Shown one piece after another: positions 17,999 to 27,236 of a stretch of DNA of 64,000 nucleotides. Within the stretch, counting starts at the first letter, position 1. The number at the start of each line of letters is the position of its first letter. The translations under genes and the position numbers were made by a program. Source of the DNA: Bradyrhizobium sp. 141 (lineage in GTDB: Bacteria; Pseudomonadota; Alphaproteobacteria; Rhizobiales; Xanthobacteraceae); assembly GCF_023074055.1 (NCBI RefSeq), contig NZ_JADPKR010000053.1, positions 124,001 to 188,000 on the forward strand, written 5' to 3'. Below the pieces are notes generated by a model that did not search any database, was not told where the DNA came from, and saw nothing but the letters and a program-made list of their open reading frames with translations.

Positions 17999-19825
17999 TC
18001 AGAGATCGTCGTCGCCGTCGGAACCGTCGGGCGGATCGTCACTGCCATAGTCAGCGTTTATATTGGCTTCCGGCGTCTCGGGGGCAAGCCTGCGGACCTC
18101 GACGACCTTCGCGCCGGGGAAGCGCGACAGCACCTCCTGCACGCGCGGATCGGCCTCCGCGGTCCGCGCATGCTCCTGCTTGGCGGCCTGGTTCACCGAG
18201 CGCAGCGTTGGCTGGCCCGCCTCATTCGAGACAATCATGGTCCAGCGCCGGCCGGTCCACAGCTCGAATTTCTTCGCGAGCTCGGAGATCATGGTCTTGG
18301 AGGCGTTCGGCTCCAGCGCGACCTCCAGCCGGCCCTCCTCGAAACCGACGAGGCGCATGTCGCCTTCGAGCGCGCTCTTGGCCATGATGTCGCGCTTCTG
18401 CCCGGCGAGCGCCACGAGCTGGGTGAAGCTTGTGACGCGCAGCACCGGCGCTGTGCCCTGCGGATCCGGCGCCGGTGCCGCCATTTGCGGCCGGGCTCCG
18501 CCACCGCCGAACGCAGACGGCGACGACGTCGGCATACGAACAGGCGCTGCGGAAGCCACCGGCGCGGCCGGCGCAGTACTGCGCGCAGCACCGCCCCCGC
18601 TCACGACCGGCGAGCCGCCGCCGTTCTGCTCCAGCATCTTGATCGCTTCGTCCGGCGTCGGCAGGTCGGCGACATAGGCAATGCGCACCAGCACCATCTC
18701 GGCGGCCGCAGCGGGACGTGTCGCGGCCTGCACCTCGGTGATGCCCTTGAGCAGCATCTGCCACATCCGCGACAGCACGCGCATCGAGATTTTTGAAGCG
18801 AACTCCTTCGCGCGCACGCGCTCGGTCTCGCCATAGGCGACGTTGTCGGCGGTCGCCGGCACGATCTTCACACGGGTGACGAAATTGACGAATTCGGCGA
18901 GGTCCGAAAGCACGACGATCGGATCGGCGCCGACGTCGTACTGGTCGCGGAACTCCTTGAACGCGGCCGCGATGTCGCCTCGCGCCAGCGAATCGAAGAG
19001 GTCGATGACGCGGGTGCGGTCGGCCAGGCCCAGCATCTGCCTGACCGCATCGGCCCTCACCTGCCCAGCGGCATGCGCGATCGCCTGGTCGAGCAGCGAC
19101 AGCGAATCACGCACAGAACCTTCGGCGGCGCGCGCGATGATGCCGAGCGCCTCCGGCTCGATCTCAACATTTTCTTTCGTGGCAATATTGGCGAGGTGCT
19201 TCATCAGCACGTCCGCCTCGACGCGGCGAAGATCAAAGCGCTGGCAGCGCGACAGCACCGTGACCGGAACCTTGCGGATCTCGGTGGTCGCGAACACGAA
19301 TTTGGCGTGCTCCGGCGGCTCCTCCAGCGTCTTCAGGAAGGCGTTGAACGCCGCCGTCGACAGCATGTGGACTTCGTCGATGATGTAGACCTTGTAGCGG
19401 GCGCTGGCCGGCGCATAGCGCACGCTGTCGTTGATCTGGCGAACGTCGTCGACACCGGTGTGCGAGGCCGCGTCCATCTCCAGCACGTCCATGTGCCGGC
19501 TTTCCATGATTGCCTGGCAATGCACGCCGAGCGTCGGCATGTGGATGGTCGGGCCCTTCACCGAACCATCAGGCATCTCGTAGTTGAGTGCACGGGCCAG
19601 GATGCGCGCGGTGGTGGTCTTGCCGACGCCGCGGACGCCGGTGAGGATCCAGGCCTGCGGAATGCGCCCGGTCTCGAACGCATTGGAGACGGTGCGGACC
19701 ACGGCCTCCTGGCCGATCAGATCATCGAAACTGGAGGGGCGGTATTTGCGCGCCAGCACCCGGTAAGGCGCGTTGGCGGCCGGGCCGGCGCTGTCGGGGT
19801 TGGGAGGGGCGCCAGCGTCGGTCAT
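17999..19825 (-). CDS. dnaX: DNA polymerase III subunits gamma and tau
   Basis: 608 residues from ATG 19825. The clamp-loader ATPase. YRVLARKYRPSSFDDLIGQEAV opens the AAA+ module; Walker A is GVRGVGKTTTARI, Walker B is VYIIDEVHMLS, and sensor 1 is FATTEIRKVP. A long Pro/Ala/Gly-rich linker (about 390-480) precedes a tau-like C-terminal domain, so this is the full-length form. The zinc-module region reads GPTIHMPTLGVHCQAIMESRH: only one Cys remains where E. coli DnaX has four. It is the first gene of dnaX-ybaB-recR; ffs lies upstream. Confidence 0.96.
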   Translation of the reverse strand: MTDAGAPPNPDSAGPAANAPYRVLARKYRPSSFDDLIGQEAVVRTVSNAFETGRIPQAWILTGVRGVGKTTTARILARALNYEMPDGSVKGPTIHMPTLGVHCQAIMESRHMDVLEMDAASHTGVDDVRQINDSVRYAPASARYKVYIIDEVHMLSTAAFNAFLKTLEEPPEHAKFVFATTEIRKVPVTVLSRCQRFDLRRVEADVLMKHLANIATKENVEIEPEALGIIARAAEGSVRDSLSLLDQAIAHAAGQVRADAVRQMLGLADRTRVIDLFDSLARGDIAAAFKEFRDQYDVGADPIVVLSDLAEFVNFVTRVKIVPATADNVAYGETERVRAKEFASKISMRVLSRMWQMLLKGITEVQAATRPAAAAEMVLVRIAYVADLPTPDEAIKMLEQNGGGSPVVSGGGAARSTAPAAPVASAAPVRMPTSSPSAFGGGGARPQMAAPAPDPQGTAPVLRVTSFTQLVALAGQKRDIMAKSALEGDMRLVGFEEGRLEVALEPNASKTMISELAKKFELWTGRRWTMIVSNEAGQPTLRSVNQAAKQEHARTAEADPRVQEVLSRFPGAKVVEVRRLAPETPEANINADYGSDDPPDGSDGDDDL

Positions 19826-19920
19826 CGGTCGATCCGCAATGAAATGTCTCTTGGCCGGCTTTTGCGGAAAGGAGCGCGCTGGCGGCTGGTGCCGCCGGCG
19901 CAATTCGCTCGAAAAACAGG

Positions 19921-20020
19921 TAGGAGACTGACGAGCGACCCGATCCGGACCTCGTTAGGGCTGCTTCCTTCCGGACCTGACCCGGTTGGCGAGTGGCTCG
20001 TCCACCGCCAATCTCCCGGT
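19921..20020 (-). ncRNA. ffs: Signal recognition particle RNA, small bacterial type (4.5S)
   Basis: On the minus strand the universally conserved SRP core is present: GGTCAGGTCCGGAAGGAAGC, holding the GGAAG tetraloop region and the Ffh-binding internal loop. It is enclosed by a long helix, in which GGACGAGCC pairs with GCTCGTC and an outer GGAGA pairs with TCTCC. About 100 nt, so the short hairpin type. The ends are set from where pairing stops and are approximate. It lies upstream of dnaX, as in many bacteria. The rest of 19826-20198 shows nothing further. Confidence 0.93.
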
Positions 20021-20198
20021 CCCTATTTGGGGCCAAAAGGACCGGAAAGCAAGCGGCTATCGCCCTTCGTCGCCAGCGCCTGCCCAGCATCCGGGCAATT
20101 CCCGATCTGCCCAGCCGATAGGCTGTGCTTTCACTGATTGTGCTGCCTTGGTATGAACCTGCCGGAACCTGTCCCAACCAGAAAAGCGATTGATCCCA

Positions 20199-21044
20199 AT
20201 GGTTACACGTCGTGATGTTGCATCGATTGTCGGACTTGGCGCGATGACGGCGGCCGCGCTGGCTTCGCCGGCGGTGGCCCAGACCGCCGATTCGAATGAA
20301 TCGACCTTCGCCCGCATCCGCCGGACCAAGAAGATGCGCATCGGCGCGGTCGGCGGCGGCGCCCCCTATTACATGAAGGATCTCTCCAGCGGTCAGTGGA
20401 AGGGCTTTTACATCGACATCGCCAAGGGTCTGGCCGACGACATGGAGGCCGAGCTCGAGATCACCGAGACCACCTGGGGCAATTCGGTGCTCGATCTGCA
20501 AGCCAACAAGATCGACATCTTCTTCGGCCTCAACCCCACTCCGAAGCGCGCGCTGGTGGTCGACTTCTCGGTCCCGGTCTTCAACAATGCCTTCGCCATC
20601 CTCTGCAAGAAGGACTTCAAGCCGAAGAGCTGGGCCGAGCTGAACTCGCCCGACATCAAGATCGCGGTCGACCAGGGCTCCTCGCACGACCAGGTCGTCA
20701 GCCGCCTGACGCCGAAGGCGCAGATCACGCGGCTGAAGACCGCGGACGACGCCACCGCCGCGCTGCAGACCGGCCGCGTCGACGCGCAGTGCCTGATCAC
20801 CATGCTGTCCCTGACCGTGCTGAAGAAGAATCCCTCGCTCGGCCAGCTCGTGCTGCCGACGCCGATCTTCGCGACGACGTCGAATGCCGGTTTCCGCCGC
20901 GAGGCCGACAAGACCTGGCGCGACTACGTCAACACCTGGATCGACTTCAACAAGGGCCTCGGCTTCATCCGCAACGCGATCATCACCAACATGGAGCTGG
21001 TGGGCGTGACCGAGGCGGACATTCCGCCGGGCGTTTCGCTGTAA
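20199..21044 (+). CDS. ABC transporter substrate-binding protein (amino-acid type)
   Basis: 281 residues from ATG 20199. The N-terminus VTRRDVASIVGLGAMTAAALASPAVAQ has an RR-containing signal sequence, which could be Tat or Sec. The mature part has the family 3 bilobed pattern: RIGAVGGGAPYYMKD, GFYIDIAKGLADDMEAELEI, DIFFGLNPTPKRALVVDFSVPV, then the second lobe IAVDQGSSHDQVV. The transporter class is secure but the ligand is not. It is the first gene of a five-gene unit with permease, ATPase, SDR and enolase-superfamily genes; a family E repeat separates it from the permease. Confidence 0.88.
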   Translation: MVTRRDVASIVGLGAMTAAALASPAVAQTADSNESTFARIRRTKKMRIGAVGGGAPYYMKDLSSGQWKGFYIDIAKGLADDMEAELEITETTWGNSVLDLQANKIDIFFGLNPTPKRALVVDFSVPVFNNAFAILCKKDFKPKSWAELNSPDIKIAVDQGSSHDQVVSRLTPKAQITRLKTADDATAALQTGRVDAQCLITMLSLTVLKKNPSLGQLVLPTPIFATTSNAGFRREADKTWRDYVNTWIDFNKGLGFIRNAIITNMELVGVTEADIPPGVSL

Positions 21045-21082
21045 GTGATCCGTTTGGGGCAAGCGCGAGCCGCGGGCACCGC

Positions 21083-21217
21083 TCCTCTCCCTCTCCCGCT
21101 TGCGGGAGAGGGCCGGGGTGAGGGCGTCTCCGCTGGCAAGATTCCCCCTGAGGACAGAGCCCTCACCCGCATCGCATCTTCGATGCGATGCGACCTCTCC
21201 CGCAAGCGGGAGAGGTG
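21083..21217. repeat. Family E intergenic repeat, copy 2
   Basis: Arms CTCTCCCGCTTGCGGGAGAG and CTCTCCCGCAAGCGGGAGAG with inner GATGCGAT palindrome. It lies inside the apparent operon, between the binding-protein and permease genes. Confidence 0.85.
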
Positions 21218-21233
21218 AAGCAAGAAAGCACGC

Positions 21234-21896
21234 ATGTATCAGTGGGACTTCGGCATCCTCTGGACCTATCGCTGGCTGTTTCTCAACGGGCTTGGCGTCA
21301 CCGTCGGCTTCACCGTGGTCATCGTCGTGTGCGGACTGCTGTTCGGCCTGTTAGGGGCGTTCGGCACCCTCTCGCGCTTCAAGCCGCTGCGTCTTCTCGC
21401 GCTCACCTTCATCGAGGCGTTCCGCTGCACGCCGATCCTGGTGCAGCTGATCTGGTTCTATTACGCACTGCCGATCCTCGCCGGTGTCGAGATGACGCCG
21501 ATCACGGCCTCGGCGCTGGCGCTCTCGCTCTATGGCGGTTCGTTCTATTCGGAGATCATCCGCGGCGGTATCATCTCGATCGACCGCGGCCAATCCGAAG
21601 CCGGTGCCGCGCTCGGCATGACGCCGGTCCAGACCATGCGCCGCATCGTGCTGCCGCAGGCGATCAAGCGCATGATCCCGGCGCTGATGAACCAGTCGAT
21701 CATCCAGTTCAAGAACACCTCGCTGGTCTCGGTGCTGGCGGTGCCCGACCTCGTCTATCAGAGCCAGGTCGCCGCCCATGACAGCTACCGGCCGCTGGAG
21801 ACCTACACCGCCGTCGCGGTCGCCTATGCGGCGATCCTGATTCCCCTGACCATCCTCGTCCGCCGCGGCGAGAAGCGACTGGCGGTCAGCGAATGA
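21234..21896 (+). CDS. Amino-acid-type ABC transporter permease
   Basis: 220 residues with about five membrane segments, among them [26 protein letters not shown] and [37 protein letters not shown] is the hallmark of HisM/GlnP-type permeases. The EAA loop [24 protein letters not shown] binds the ATPase. Only one permease is encoded, so it probably acts as a homodimer. It overlaps the ATPase gene by 4 bases (ATGA). Confidence 0.93.
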   Translation: MYQWDFGILWTYRWLFLNGLGVTVGFTVVIVVCGLLFGLLGAFGTLSRFKPLRLLALTFIEAFRCTPILVQLIWFYYALPILAGVEMTPITASALALSLYGGSFYSEIIRGGIISIDRGQSEAGAALGMTPVQTMRRIVLPQAIKRMIPALMNQSIIQFKNTSLVSVLAVPDLVYQSQVAAHDSYRPLETYTAVAVAYAAILIPLTILVRRGEKRLAVSE

Positions 21897-22687
21897 GCGA
21901 AACGTCAAAAATCGAGATCCGCAGCCTTCGCAAGAGCTTCGGCAACAACGAGGTCTTGAAGAACATCAATCTCGACGTCGCCAAGGGCGGCGTCGTCGCG
22001 CTGATCGGGCCATCAGGCTCCGGCAAGTCGACCCTGCTCCGCTGCATCAATCTCCTTGTCGTGCCCGACGGCGGCAGCGTCCGCGTCGGCGATACGCGCT
22101 TTGCGTTCGGCGACGGTTCAAAACTCCCGGACGTGAGGACGCTGGCAAATTTCCGTGCCACCACCGGCATGGTGTTCCAGCACTTCAATCTGTTCCCGCA
22201 CATGACGACGCTCCAGAACGTGATGGAGGGGCCGGTCACGGTGCGGCGCATGGCCAAGGCCGACGCGGAGACGCTCGCGCGCGCCCAGCTCGCCAAGGTG
22301 GGCCTTGCCGAGAAAGCCGACCAGTATCCGGCGACGCTCTCCGGCGGACAGAAGCAGCGCGTCGCGATCGCACGCGCGCTGGCGATGGAGCCCGATGTGA
22401 TGCTGTTCGACGAGGCGACCTCCGCGCTCGATCCCGAACTCGTCGGTGAGGTCTTGAACGTGATCCAGCAACTGGCGTCCGAGGGCATGACCATGGTGAT
22501 CGTGACGCACGAGATCGCCTTTGCCCGCGAAGTCGCCGACCGCCTCATCTTCATGCGCGACGGCGTCGTGGTAGAAGAAGGCCCGGCGCGGCAGGTGATC
22601 GACAACCCGCAGGAAGCCGCGACACGCGCCTTCCTCAACCATTTCCACCGCACCGGTGCATTGCCGCCGGCCACAACGGCATCGTGA
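21893..22687 (+). CDS. Amino-acid-type ABC transporter ATP-binding protein
   Basis: 264 residues. Walker [15 protein letters not shown] (near 40), Q-loop [12 protein letters not shown], signature [15 protein letters not shown], Walker [16 protein letters not shown] and switch His [13 protein letters not shown]. These match the GlnQ/HisP class. It is coupled to the permease by a 4-base overlap and to the next gene by TGATG. Confidence 0.96.
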   Translation: MSETSKIEIRSLRKSFGNNEVLKNINLDVAKGGVVALIGPSGSGKSTLLRCINLLVVPDGGSVRVGDTRFAFGDGSKLPDVRTLANFRATTGMVFQHFNLFPHMTTLQNVMEGPVTVRRMAKADAETLARAQLAKVGLAEKADQYPATLSGGQKQRVAIARALAMEPDVMLFDEATSALDPELVGEVLNVIQQLASEGMTMVIVTHEIAFAREVADRLIFMRDGVVVEEGPARQVIDNPQEAATRAFLNHFHRTGALPPATTAS

Positions 22688-23442
22688 TGTCCGATATCAA
22701 CCGCGCCTATCTCGTCACCGGTGCCGCCAGCGGCATCGGCCGTGCCACCGCAAAATTGCTCGCGGGCCCCGGCACCGCGCTGCTACTGCACACGCGCTCG
22801 AACGCAGAAGGTCTCGACGCCACCGCAGCGGATGCCGAAGCGAAGGGCGCCGTTGTCTCAAAGTGCCTTGGCGATCTTGCCGAGGCGGCCGCCGCCACCG
22901 ATGCCGTCGCTGCCGCTAAAGCCGGCTTCGGCCGGCTCGACGGATTGATCCTGGTCGGCGGCCACGCTCGCCGCGGCAGTGCGATCGGCACGCCGGCGGA
23001 TCAGTTCCGGCAGGCGATGGATGAGTCCGCCCTCGCCTTCACGCGAATGGTCGCTGCCGCGCTTCCGCTCCTTCGCGCAGGGCGCAATGCGCGGATCGTC
23101 GCGGTATCGTCGTTCGTAGCCCATGCGATCCGGCCCGAATTCGCGCCCTTCGCAGCGACGGCTGCCAGCCGCGCCGCACTGGAAGCGCTGGTGCGGCTCA
23201 CCGCGATTGAACTGGCCAGCGACGGCATCACCGTCAACGCGGTCGCGCCGGGCCTCATCATCAAGGACAAGCCGGGCGAGAGCCGGCTGTCGCCCGAGCA
23301 GATCGCCGCGACCGAGGCGCTGATCCCGATGCGCCGCCGCGGGCGGCCCGAGGAAGTCGCCGAGATCATCGCCTTCCTGGCGTCGCCCAAAGCATCCTAC
23401 GTCACCGGCCAGGTCTGGCACGTCAATGGAGGCCTGACATGA
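22687..23442 (+). CDS. SDR-fold protein with degenerate active site
   Basis: 251 residues from ATG 22687, which overlaps the ATPase stop; a GTG lies one codon earlier. Rossmann motif [14 protein letters not shown] (about 9-22), and the C-terminal NAVAPGL and [13 protein letters not shown] are normal for a short-chain dehydrogenase. The catalytic segment is not: the Ser region is AVSSF (139-143), but the YxxxK site reads TAASR at 158-162, so Tyr is Thr and Lys is Arg. NNAG is replaced by VGGHA. It probably still binds a dinucleotide but lacks the standard mechanism. Coupled by 4 bases to the next gene. Confidence 0.85.
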   Translation: MSDINRAYLVTGAASGIGRATAKLLAGPGTALLLHTRSNAEGLDATAADAEAKGAVVSKCLGDLAEAAAATDAVAAAKAGFGRLDGLILVGGHARRGSAIGTPADQFRQAMDESALAFTRMVAAALPLLRAGRNARIVAVSSFVAHAIRPEFAPFAATAASRAALEALVRLTAIELASDGITVNAVAPGLIIKDKPGESRLSPEQIAATEALIPMRRRGRPEEVAEIIAFLASPKASYVTGQVWHVNGGLT

Positions 23443-24566
23443 CCGAAGCAACGATCGAACGTCTCAGGCTGTTCCTGATCGAAAGCCCGATCAAGATGGC
23501 GCGCCTGCAGGGCGTCGGCAACGTCAAGGGCACGGTCAAGCGCGTGCTGGTCGAGCTCACCGCGAGCGACGGCGTCGTCGGCTGGGGCGAAGCGGCGCCG
23601 TGGGAGGTGTTCACGGGAACGCCTGAAGCCGCCTTCTCCGCGCTCGACATCTATCTGCGTCCCATCGTGCTCGGCAAACCGGTGCGCCGCATTCGTGCGC
23701 TGATGACCGAGCTGGACCGCGCGCTGGTCGGCCATGCCGAGGCCAAGGTTGCGATCGAGACGGCGCTGCTCGACATCGTCGGTAAATCATCGGGGCTATC
23801 GGTCGCTGACCTCCTCGGCGGCCGCGTGCGCGACACGATCCCGTTGTCGTTCTCGATCGCCGACCCGGATTTCGCCGCCGATCTCGACCGCATGCGGAAG
23901 ATGGTTCCGGACGGCAACGTCATCTACAAGGTCAAGACCGGCGTGAAGCCGCATCGCGAGGACCTCGATCACCTCGAGGCGATTCGCAAGGAATTCGGCG
24001 ATAAGGTCGACCTCCGCGTCGACTACAATCAGGCGCTCGCGCCGTTCGGCGCAATCAAGATCCTGCGCGACGTCGAAGAGTTCGCGCCGACCTTCATCGA
24101 GCAGCCAGTGCCGCGCAAGTTTCTCGACGTGATGGCGCAGCTCACCGCGGCGCTGGAAACGCCCGTGCTGGCCGACGAAAGCTGCTTCGACCGCCGCGAC
24201 ATGATGGAGGTGGTGCGCCGTGAGGCGGCCAATGCCGTCTCAATCAAGCTTATGAAGGCCGGCGGCCTGTTCGAGGCGCAGGCGATCATGGCCATCGCCG
24301 ACATCGCCGGCCTGCCCGGCTATGGCGGCACGCTGTGGGAGGGCGGCATCGGGCTTGCCGCCGGCACACAGCTGATCGCGGCGACACCGGGCATCTCGCT
24401 CGGCTGCGAGTTCTACATGCCGCATCATGTGCTGACCGAGGATGTGCTGGAAGAGCGCGTCGCCAACCGCGGCGGCCATGTCGTGGTGCCCGACGGGCCC
24501 GGCCTCGGCATTCGCGTCAGCGAAGCCTCGATCCGCGCCAATGCGCGGGTGCTGGCGGAGGCGTAA
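23439..24566 (+). CDS. Enolase-superfamily enzyme, muconate-cycloisomerase/dipeptide-epimerase subgroup
   Basis: 375 residues. N-terminal capping domain to about 125, then a TIM-barrel. Catalytic positions: KVKTG (the KxK base motif), metal ligands at RVDYNQ, FIEQPVP and LADESCF, and the opposing Lys in SIKLMKAGG. That set defines the MLE-like subgroup, which includes cycloisomerases, o-succinylbenzoate synthases, dipeptide epimerases and amino-acid racemases. The substrate cannot be told from sequence. Its place behind an amino-acid-type transporter makes an amino-acid derivative or dipeptide more likely than an aromatic acid; this is inference. Confidence 0.85.
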   Translation: MTEATIERLRLFLIESPIKMARLQGVGNVKGTVKRVLVELTASDGVVGWGEAAPWEVFTGTPEAAFSALDIYLRPIVLGKPVRRIRALMTELDRALVGHAEAKVAIETALLDIVGKSSGLSVADLLGGRVRDTIPLSFSIADPDFAADLDRMRKMVPDGNVIYKVKTGVKPHREDLDHLEAIRKEFGDKVDLRVDYNQALAPFGAIKILRDVEEFAPTFIEQPVPRKFLDVMAQLTAALETPVLADESCFDRRDMMEVVRREAANAVSIKLMKAGGLFEAQAIMAIADIAGLPGYGGTLWEGGIGLAAGTQLIAATPGISLGCEFYMPHHVLTEDVLEERVANRGGHVVVPDGPGLGIRVSEASIRANARVLAEA

Positions 24567-24594
24567 GGAGGATTCAGCCGCGCGTTCCGCTTCA

Positions 24595-24727
24595 CCTCGC
24601 CCCTCTTGCGGGGAGAGGTCGGAATTCAAACGAAGTTTGAATTCCTTGTGAGGGGGTACAGGTCTCTCGACGATCTCATCCGCGGAAAGAGGCTCCCTCT
24701 CCCCGTAAGAACGGGGAGAGGGAGAAG
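24595..24727. repeat. Family E intergenic repeat, copy 3
   Basis: Arms CTCTTGCGGGGAGAGG and CTCCCCGTAAGAACGGGGAG, inner GGAATTCAAAC...GTTTGAATTCC palindrome. It ends the preceding operon. Confidence 0.85.
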
Positions 24728-24840
24728 AAAGCGACGACCGTGTATGCGGTGACAGCGGGGCGCAATCCTTCCCCTATCGGAATCGCTGTCGTATGGTCGG
24801 ACCAACAAGCCCGACCTCACCGGGCCATCCGGAAACACCT

Positions 24841-25260
24841 ATGCCCGAACCCGCCTGGTCGCTGCATTCCCGCCTGAAAGACGACACCATCGACATCGGC
24901 GATTTGCCGCTGTCGAAGGTGCTGGTCATCAAGGATGCGCATTATCCCTGGCTGCTGCTGGTGCCGCGGCGCCCCGACGCGGTCGAGATCATCGATCTCG
25001 ACGAGGTGCAGCAGGCGCAGCTGATGACGGAGATCTCCCGCGTCTCGCGCGCGCTGAAGGAGATCACCAGATGCGACAAGCTCAATGTCGCCGCGCTCGG
25101 CAACCTCGTGCCGCAGCTTCACGTTCACATCATCGCGCGCCGCACCAGTGACGCCGCCTGGCCACGGCCGGTCTGGGGCGTGATGCCGCCATTGGCGCAT
25201 GACACCGCAGAGGTTCAGAATTTCATCAGCGCGCTTCGCCGCAAGATCTGGTTGGGTTGA
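24841..25260 (+). CDS. HIT-family protein
   Basis: 139 residues from ATG 24841. Histidine-triad fold: VLVIKDAHYPWLLLVPRR (strand with His near 34), LNVAALGNLVPQLHVHIIARR near the C-terminal third. The active motif reads Q-L-H-V-H-I-I (92-98), so the first His of the HxHxHxx triad is Gln, while the two remaining His, including the expected nucleophile, are kept. HIT proteins hydrolyse or transfer nucleoside phosphates. It is followed after 10 nt by nudC and then a PfkB kinase on the same strand. Confidence 0.88.
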   Translation: MPEPAWSLHSRLKDDTIDIGDLPLSKVLVIKDAHYPWLLLVPRRPDAVEIIDLDEVQQAQLMTEISRVSRALKEITRCDKLNVAALGNLVPQLHVHIIARRTSDAAWPRPVWGVMPPLAHDTAEVQNFISALRRKIWLG

Positions 25261-25270
25261 AAGAGCAATA

Positions 25271-26209
25271 ATGTCAGCATTCGACGCATTTCCGCTGGGG
25301 CAGCCGGCCTTCGTCACCAACATTCTCGACCGCGCCGCGCATCTGCGCCGCGACGACGAGAAGCTGTTCGCGATGGAGCAGAAGCCGACCTCGCGCGCCT
25401 ATCTCGTCTACCGCGACTCGCTCCTGGTCAAGCGCGAGGGCGACAAGTTTCGCGCGCTGCTCTCGATCGACGAGGCGCTGAAGTGCGGCGCGAATCCCGG
25501 CACGATCTTCCTGGGGCTTCGCGACGGCGCCGCGATGTTCGGCATGGGCCTGTCGCAGGCTGCAGCCGAGAAGCTGGTGGGACGCGAGGACTACACTCTG
25601 ACCGAGCTGCGCGGCATGGCGATGCAAGGCGCGATTCCCCCCGAGGAGCTCTCGGCGATCGCGATGGCAAAGTCGATGGTGAGCTGGCACCAGCGCCACG
25701 GCTATTGCGCCAATTGCGGCACCCGCAGCGCGATGAAGGAAGGCGGCTGGAAGCGCGACTGTCCGGCTTGCAAGGCCGAGCATTTTCCGCGCACCGATCC
25801 GGTCGTGATCATGCTGGTCGCCTCCGGCGACAAGTGCCTGCTCGGCCGCCAGAAGCAGTTTCCGCCGGGCATGTATTCGTGCCTCGCCGGCTTCGTCGAA
25901 GCCGCCGAGACCATCGAAGACGCGGTGCGCCGCGAGATCCTCGAAGAGTCCGGCATCAATTGCACCGACGTGCAGTATTACATGACCCAGCCCTGGCCCT
26001 ATCCGTCGTCGCTGATGATCGGCTGCAGCGCGCGGGCCCTGAACGAGGACATCGTCGTCGATCGCATGGAGCTGGAGGACGCGCGCTGGTTCACGCGCGA
26101 AGAGGCCGCCTTGATGCTGACACGGACGCATCCGGACGGGCTCGCCGGCCCGCATCCCTTCGCGATCGCCCATCACCTGCTCGGCCGCTGGGTCCACCAC
26201 AAGAGCTGA
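25271..26209 (+). CDS. nudC: NAD(+)/NADH diphosphatase
   Basis: 312 residues from ATG 25271. Cleaves NADH to NMNH and AMP, and in E. coli removes NAD caps from RNA. Zinc ribbon CANCG...CPAC (about 150-172), Nudix box GFVEAAETIEDAVRREILEESGI (about 207-229) and the NudC-specific TQPWPYPSSLMIG downstream. The longer N-terminal domain (1-145) is as in other alphaproteobacterial NudC proteins. It lies 10 nt after the HIT gene and 6 nt before the kinase gene. Confidence 0.93.
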   Translation: MSAFDAFPLGQPAFVTNILDRAAHLRRDDEKLFAMEQKPTSRAYLVYRDSLLVKREGDKFRALLSIDEALKCGANPGTIFLGLRDGAAMFGMGLSQAAAEKLVGREDYTLTELRGMAMQGAIPPEELSAIAMAKSMVSWHQRHGYCANCGTRSAMKEGGWKRDCPACKAEHFPRTDPVVIMLVASGDKCLLGRQKQFPPGMYSCLAGFVEAAETIEDAVRREILEESGINCTDVQYYMTQPWPYPSSLMIGCSARALNEDIVVDRMELEDARWFTREEAALMLTRTHPDGLAGPHPFAIAHHLLGRWVHHKS

Positions 26210-26215
26210 CCGCCG

Positions 26216-27139
26216 ATGGCGCTATCTGAGGCCGCGCCGCGCATCCTCTGCATCGGCATTCCCGTGCGCGACCTGACCTTTCGGGTCGAGGCCGTGCCCG
26301 TACGCGGCAGCAAGGCCAATGCCAGCCATCTCGCGGAGATCTGCGGCGGCAACGCACTCAATGCCGCGATCGCGATTGCCCGGCTTGGCGGCCGCGTTGC
26401 CTTCGCGGGACCGATGGGCGATGCTCGGGAGACGTCGAGCGGCTTCATCCTCGAACGCATGACCGCCGAAGGCATCGACACCAGCCATATCGTGCGCATG
26501 CCTGATGTGAGCACGCCCGTCTCGGCGATCATCATCGACGCGGCGGGTGAGCGGACGCTGACCATTTATCGCGATCCTGTTCTCTGGACGGTCAAGCTGC
26601 CCGATGCCGACGAGCTGCTCGACGATTGTCAGGCTGTCCTCGTCGAGAGCCGCTGCGCGGCGTTCACGATCTCTCTCTGCACCGAGGCACGCCGGCGCGG
26701 TATTCCCGTCATCGTCGGCGTCGACCGCGCGATGTCGTTGCAGGACGGCCTGCTCACAGCGGCCTCGCACCTGCTGTTCGCCAGCGAGCAGATGCAGGAG
26801 ACGGCCGGCATCGCCGATGACGGCGAGGCCTTGAGGCTTCTCGCCAAGCTGACGCCCGCCTTCCTCGCCGCGACCCGCGGTCCGTGTGGCACGATCTGGC
26901 TGAACGAGGCGGGCGAGCTGGAAGAAACCGCGGCCTTCCCGGTCCAGGCGGTCGATACGCTTGGCGCCGGCGACGTCTTCCATGGCGCCGTCACGCTTTG
27001 CCTCGCCGAGGGTGAGGGCGTGCGGGAGGCGCTGCGATTCGCCGCGGCCGCCGCGGCGCTGAAATGCACCCGCCATGGCGGAGGCTTGGCGGCCCCTCAA
27101 CGCATTGAAGTTGAAGGGCTTTTGCGAGGCGCGCTGTAG
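26216..27139 (+). CDS. PfkB/ribokinase-family carbohydrate kinase
   Basis: 307 residues. Early GGNALNAAIAIARLGGRVAFAGPMGDA is PfkB signature 1. DTLGAGDVFHGAVTLCLA near 245 is signature 2, with the catalytic Asp and the GAGD anion hole. STPVSAIIIDAAGERTLTIYRDP fits the sugar/nucleoside-binding lid. The substrate is unknown; sugar kinases and nucleoside kinases share this pattern. It starts 6 nt after nudC, so is probably co-translated with HIT and nudC. Confidence 0.88.
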   Translation: MALSEAAPRILCIGIPVRDLTFRVEAVPVRGSKANASHLAEICGGNALNAAIAIARLGGRVAFAGPMGDARETSSGFILERMTAEGIDTSHIVRMPDVSTPVSAIIIDAAGERTLTIYRDPVLWTVKLPDADELLDDCQAVLVESRCAAFTISLCTEARRRGIPVIVGVDRAMSLQDGLLTAASHLLFASEQMQETAGIADDGEALRLLAKLTPAFLAATRGPCGTIWLNEAGELEETAAFPVQAVDTLGAGDVFHGAVTLCLAEGEGVREALRFAAAAAALKCTRHGGGLAAPQRIEVEGLLRGAL

Positions 27140-27236
27140 AGCGATTCCACTCTCCCGCCGAGATTATGGGCTTGCTGTGGAAAGATTTTCTCTATATCAG
27201 GGAAATCAGCCCCTGAAATGGAACAAAGTTCTTCAA

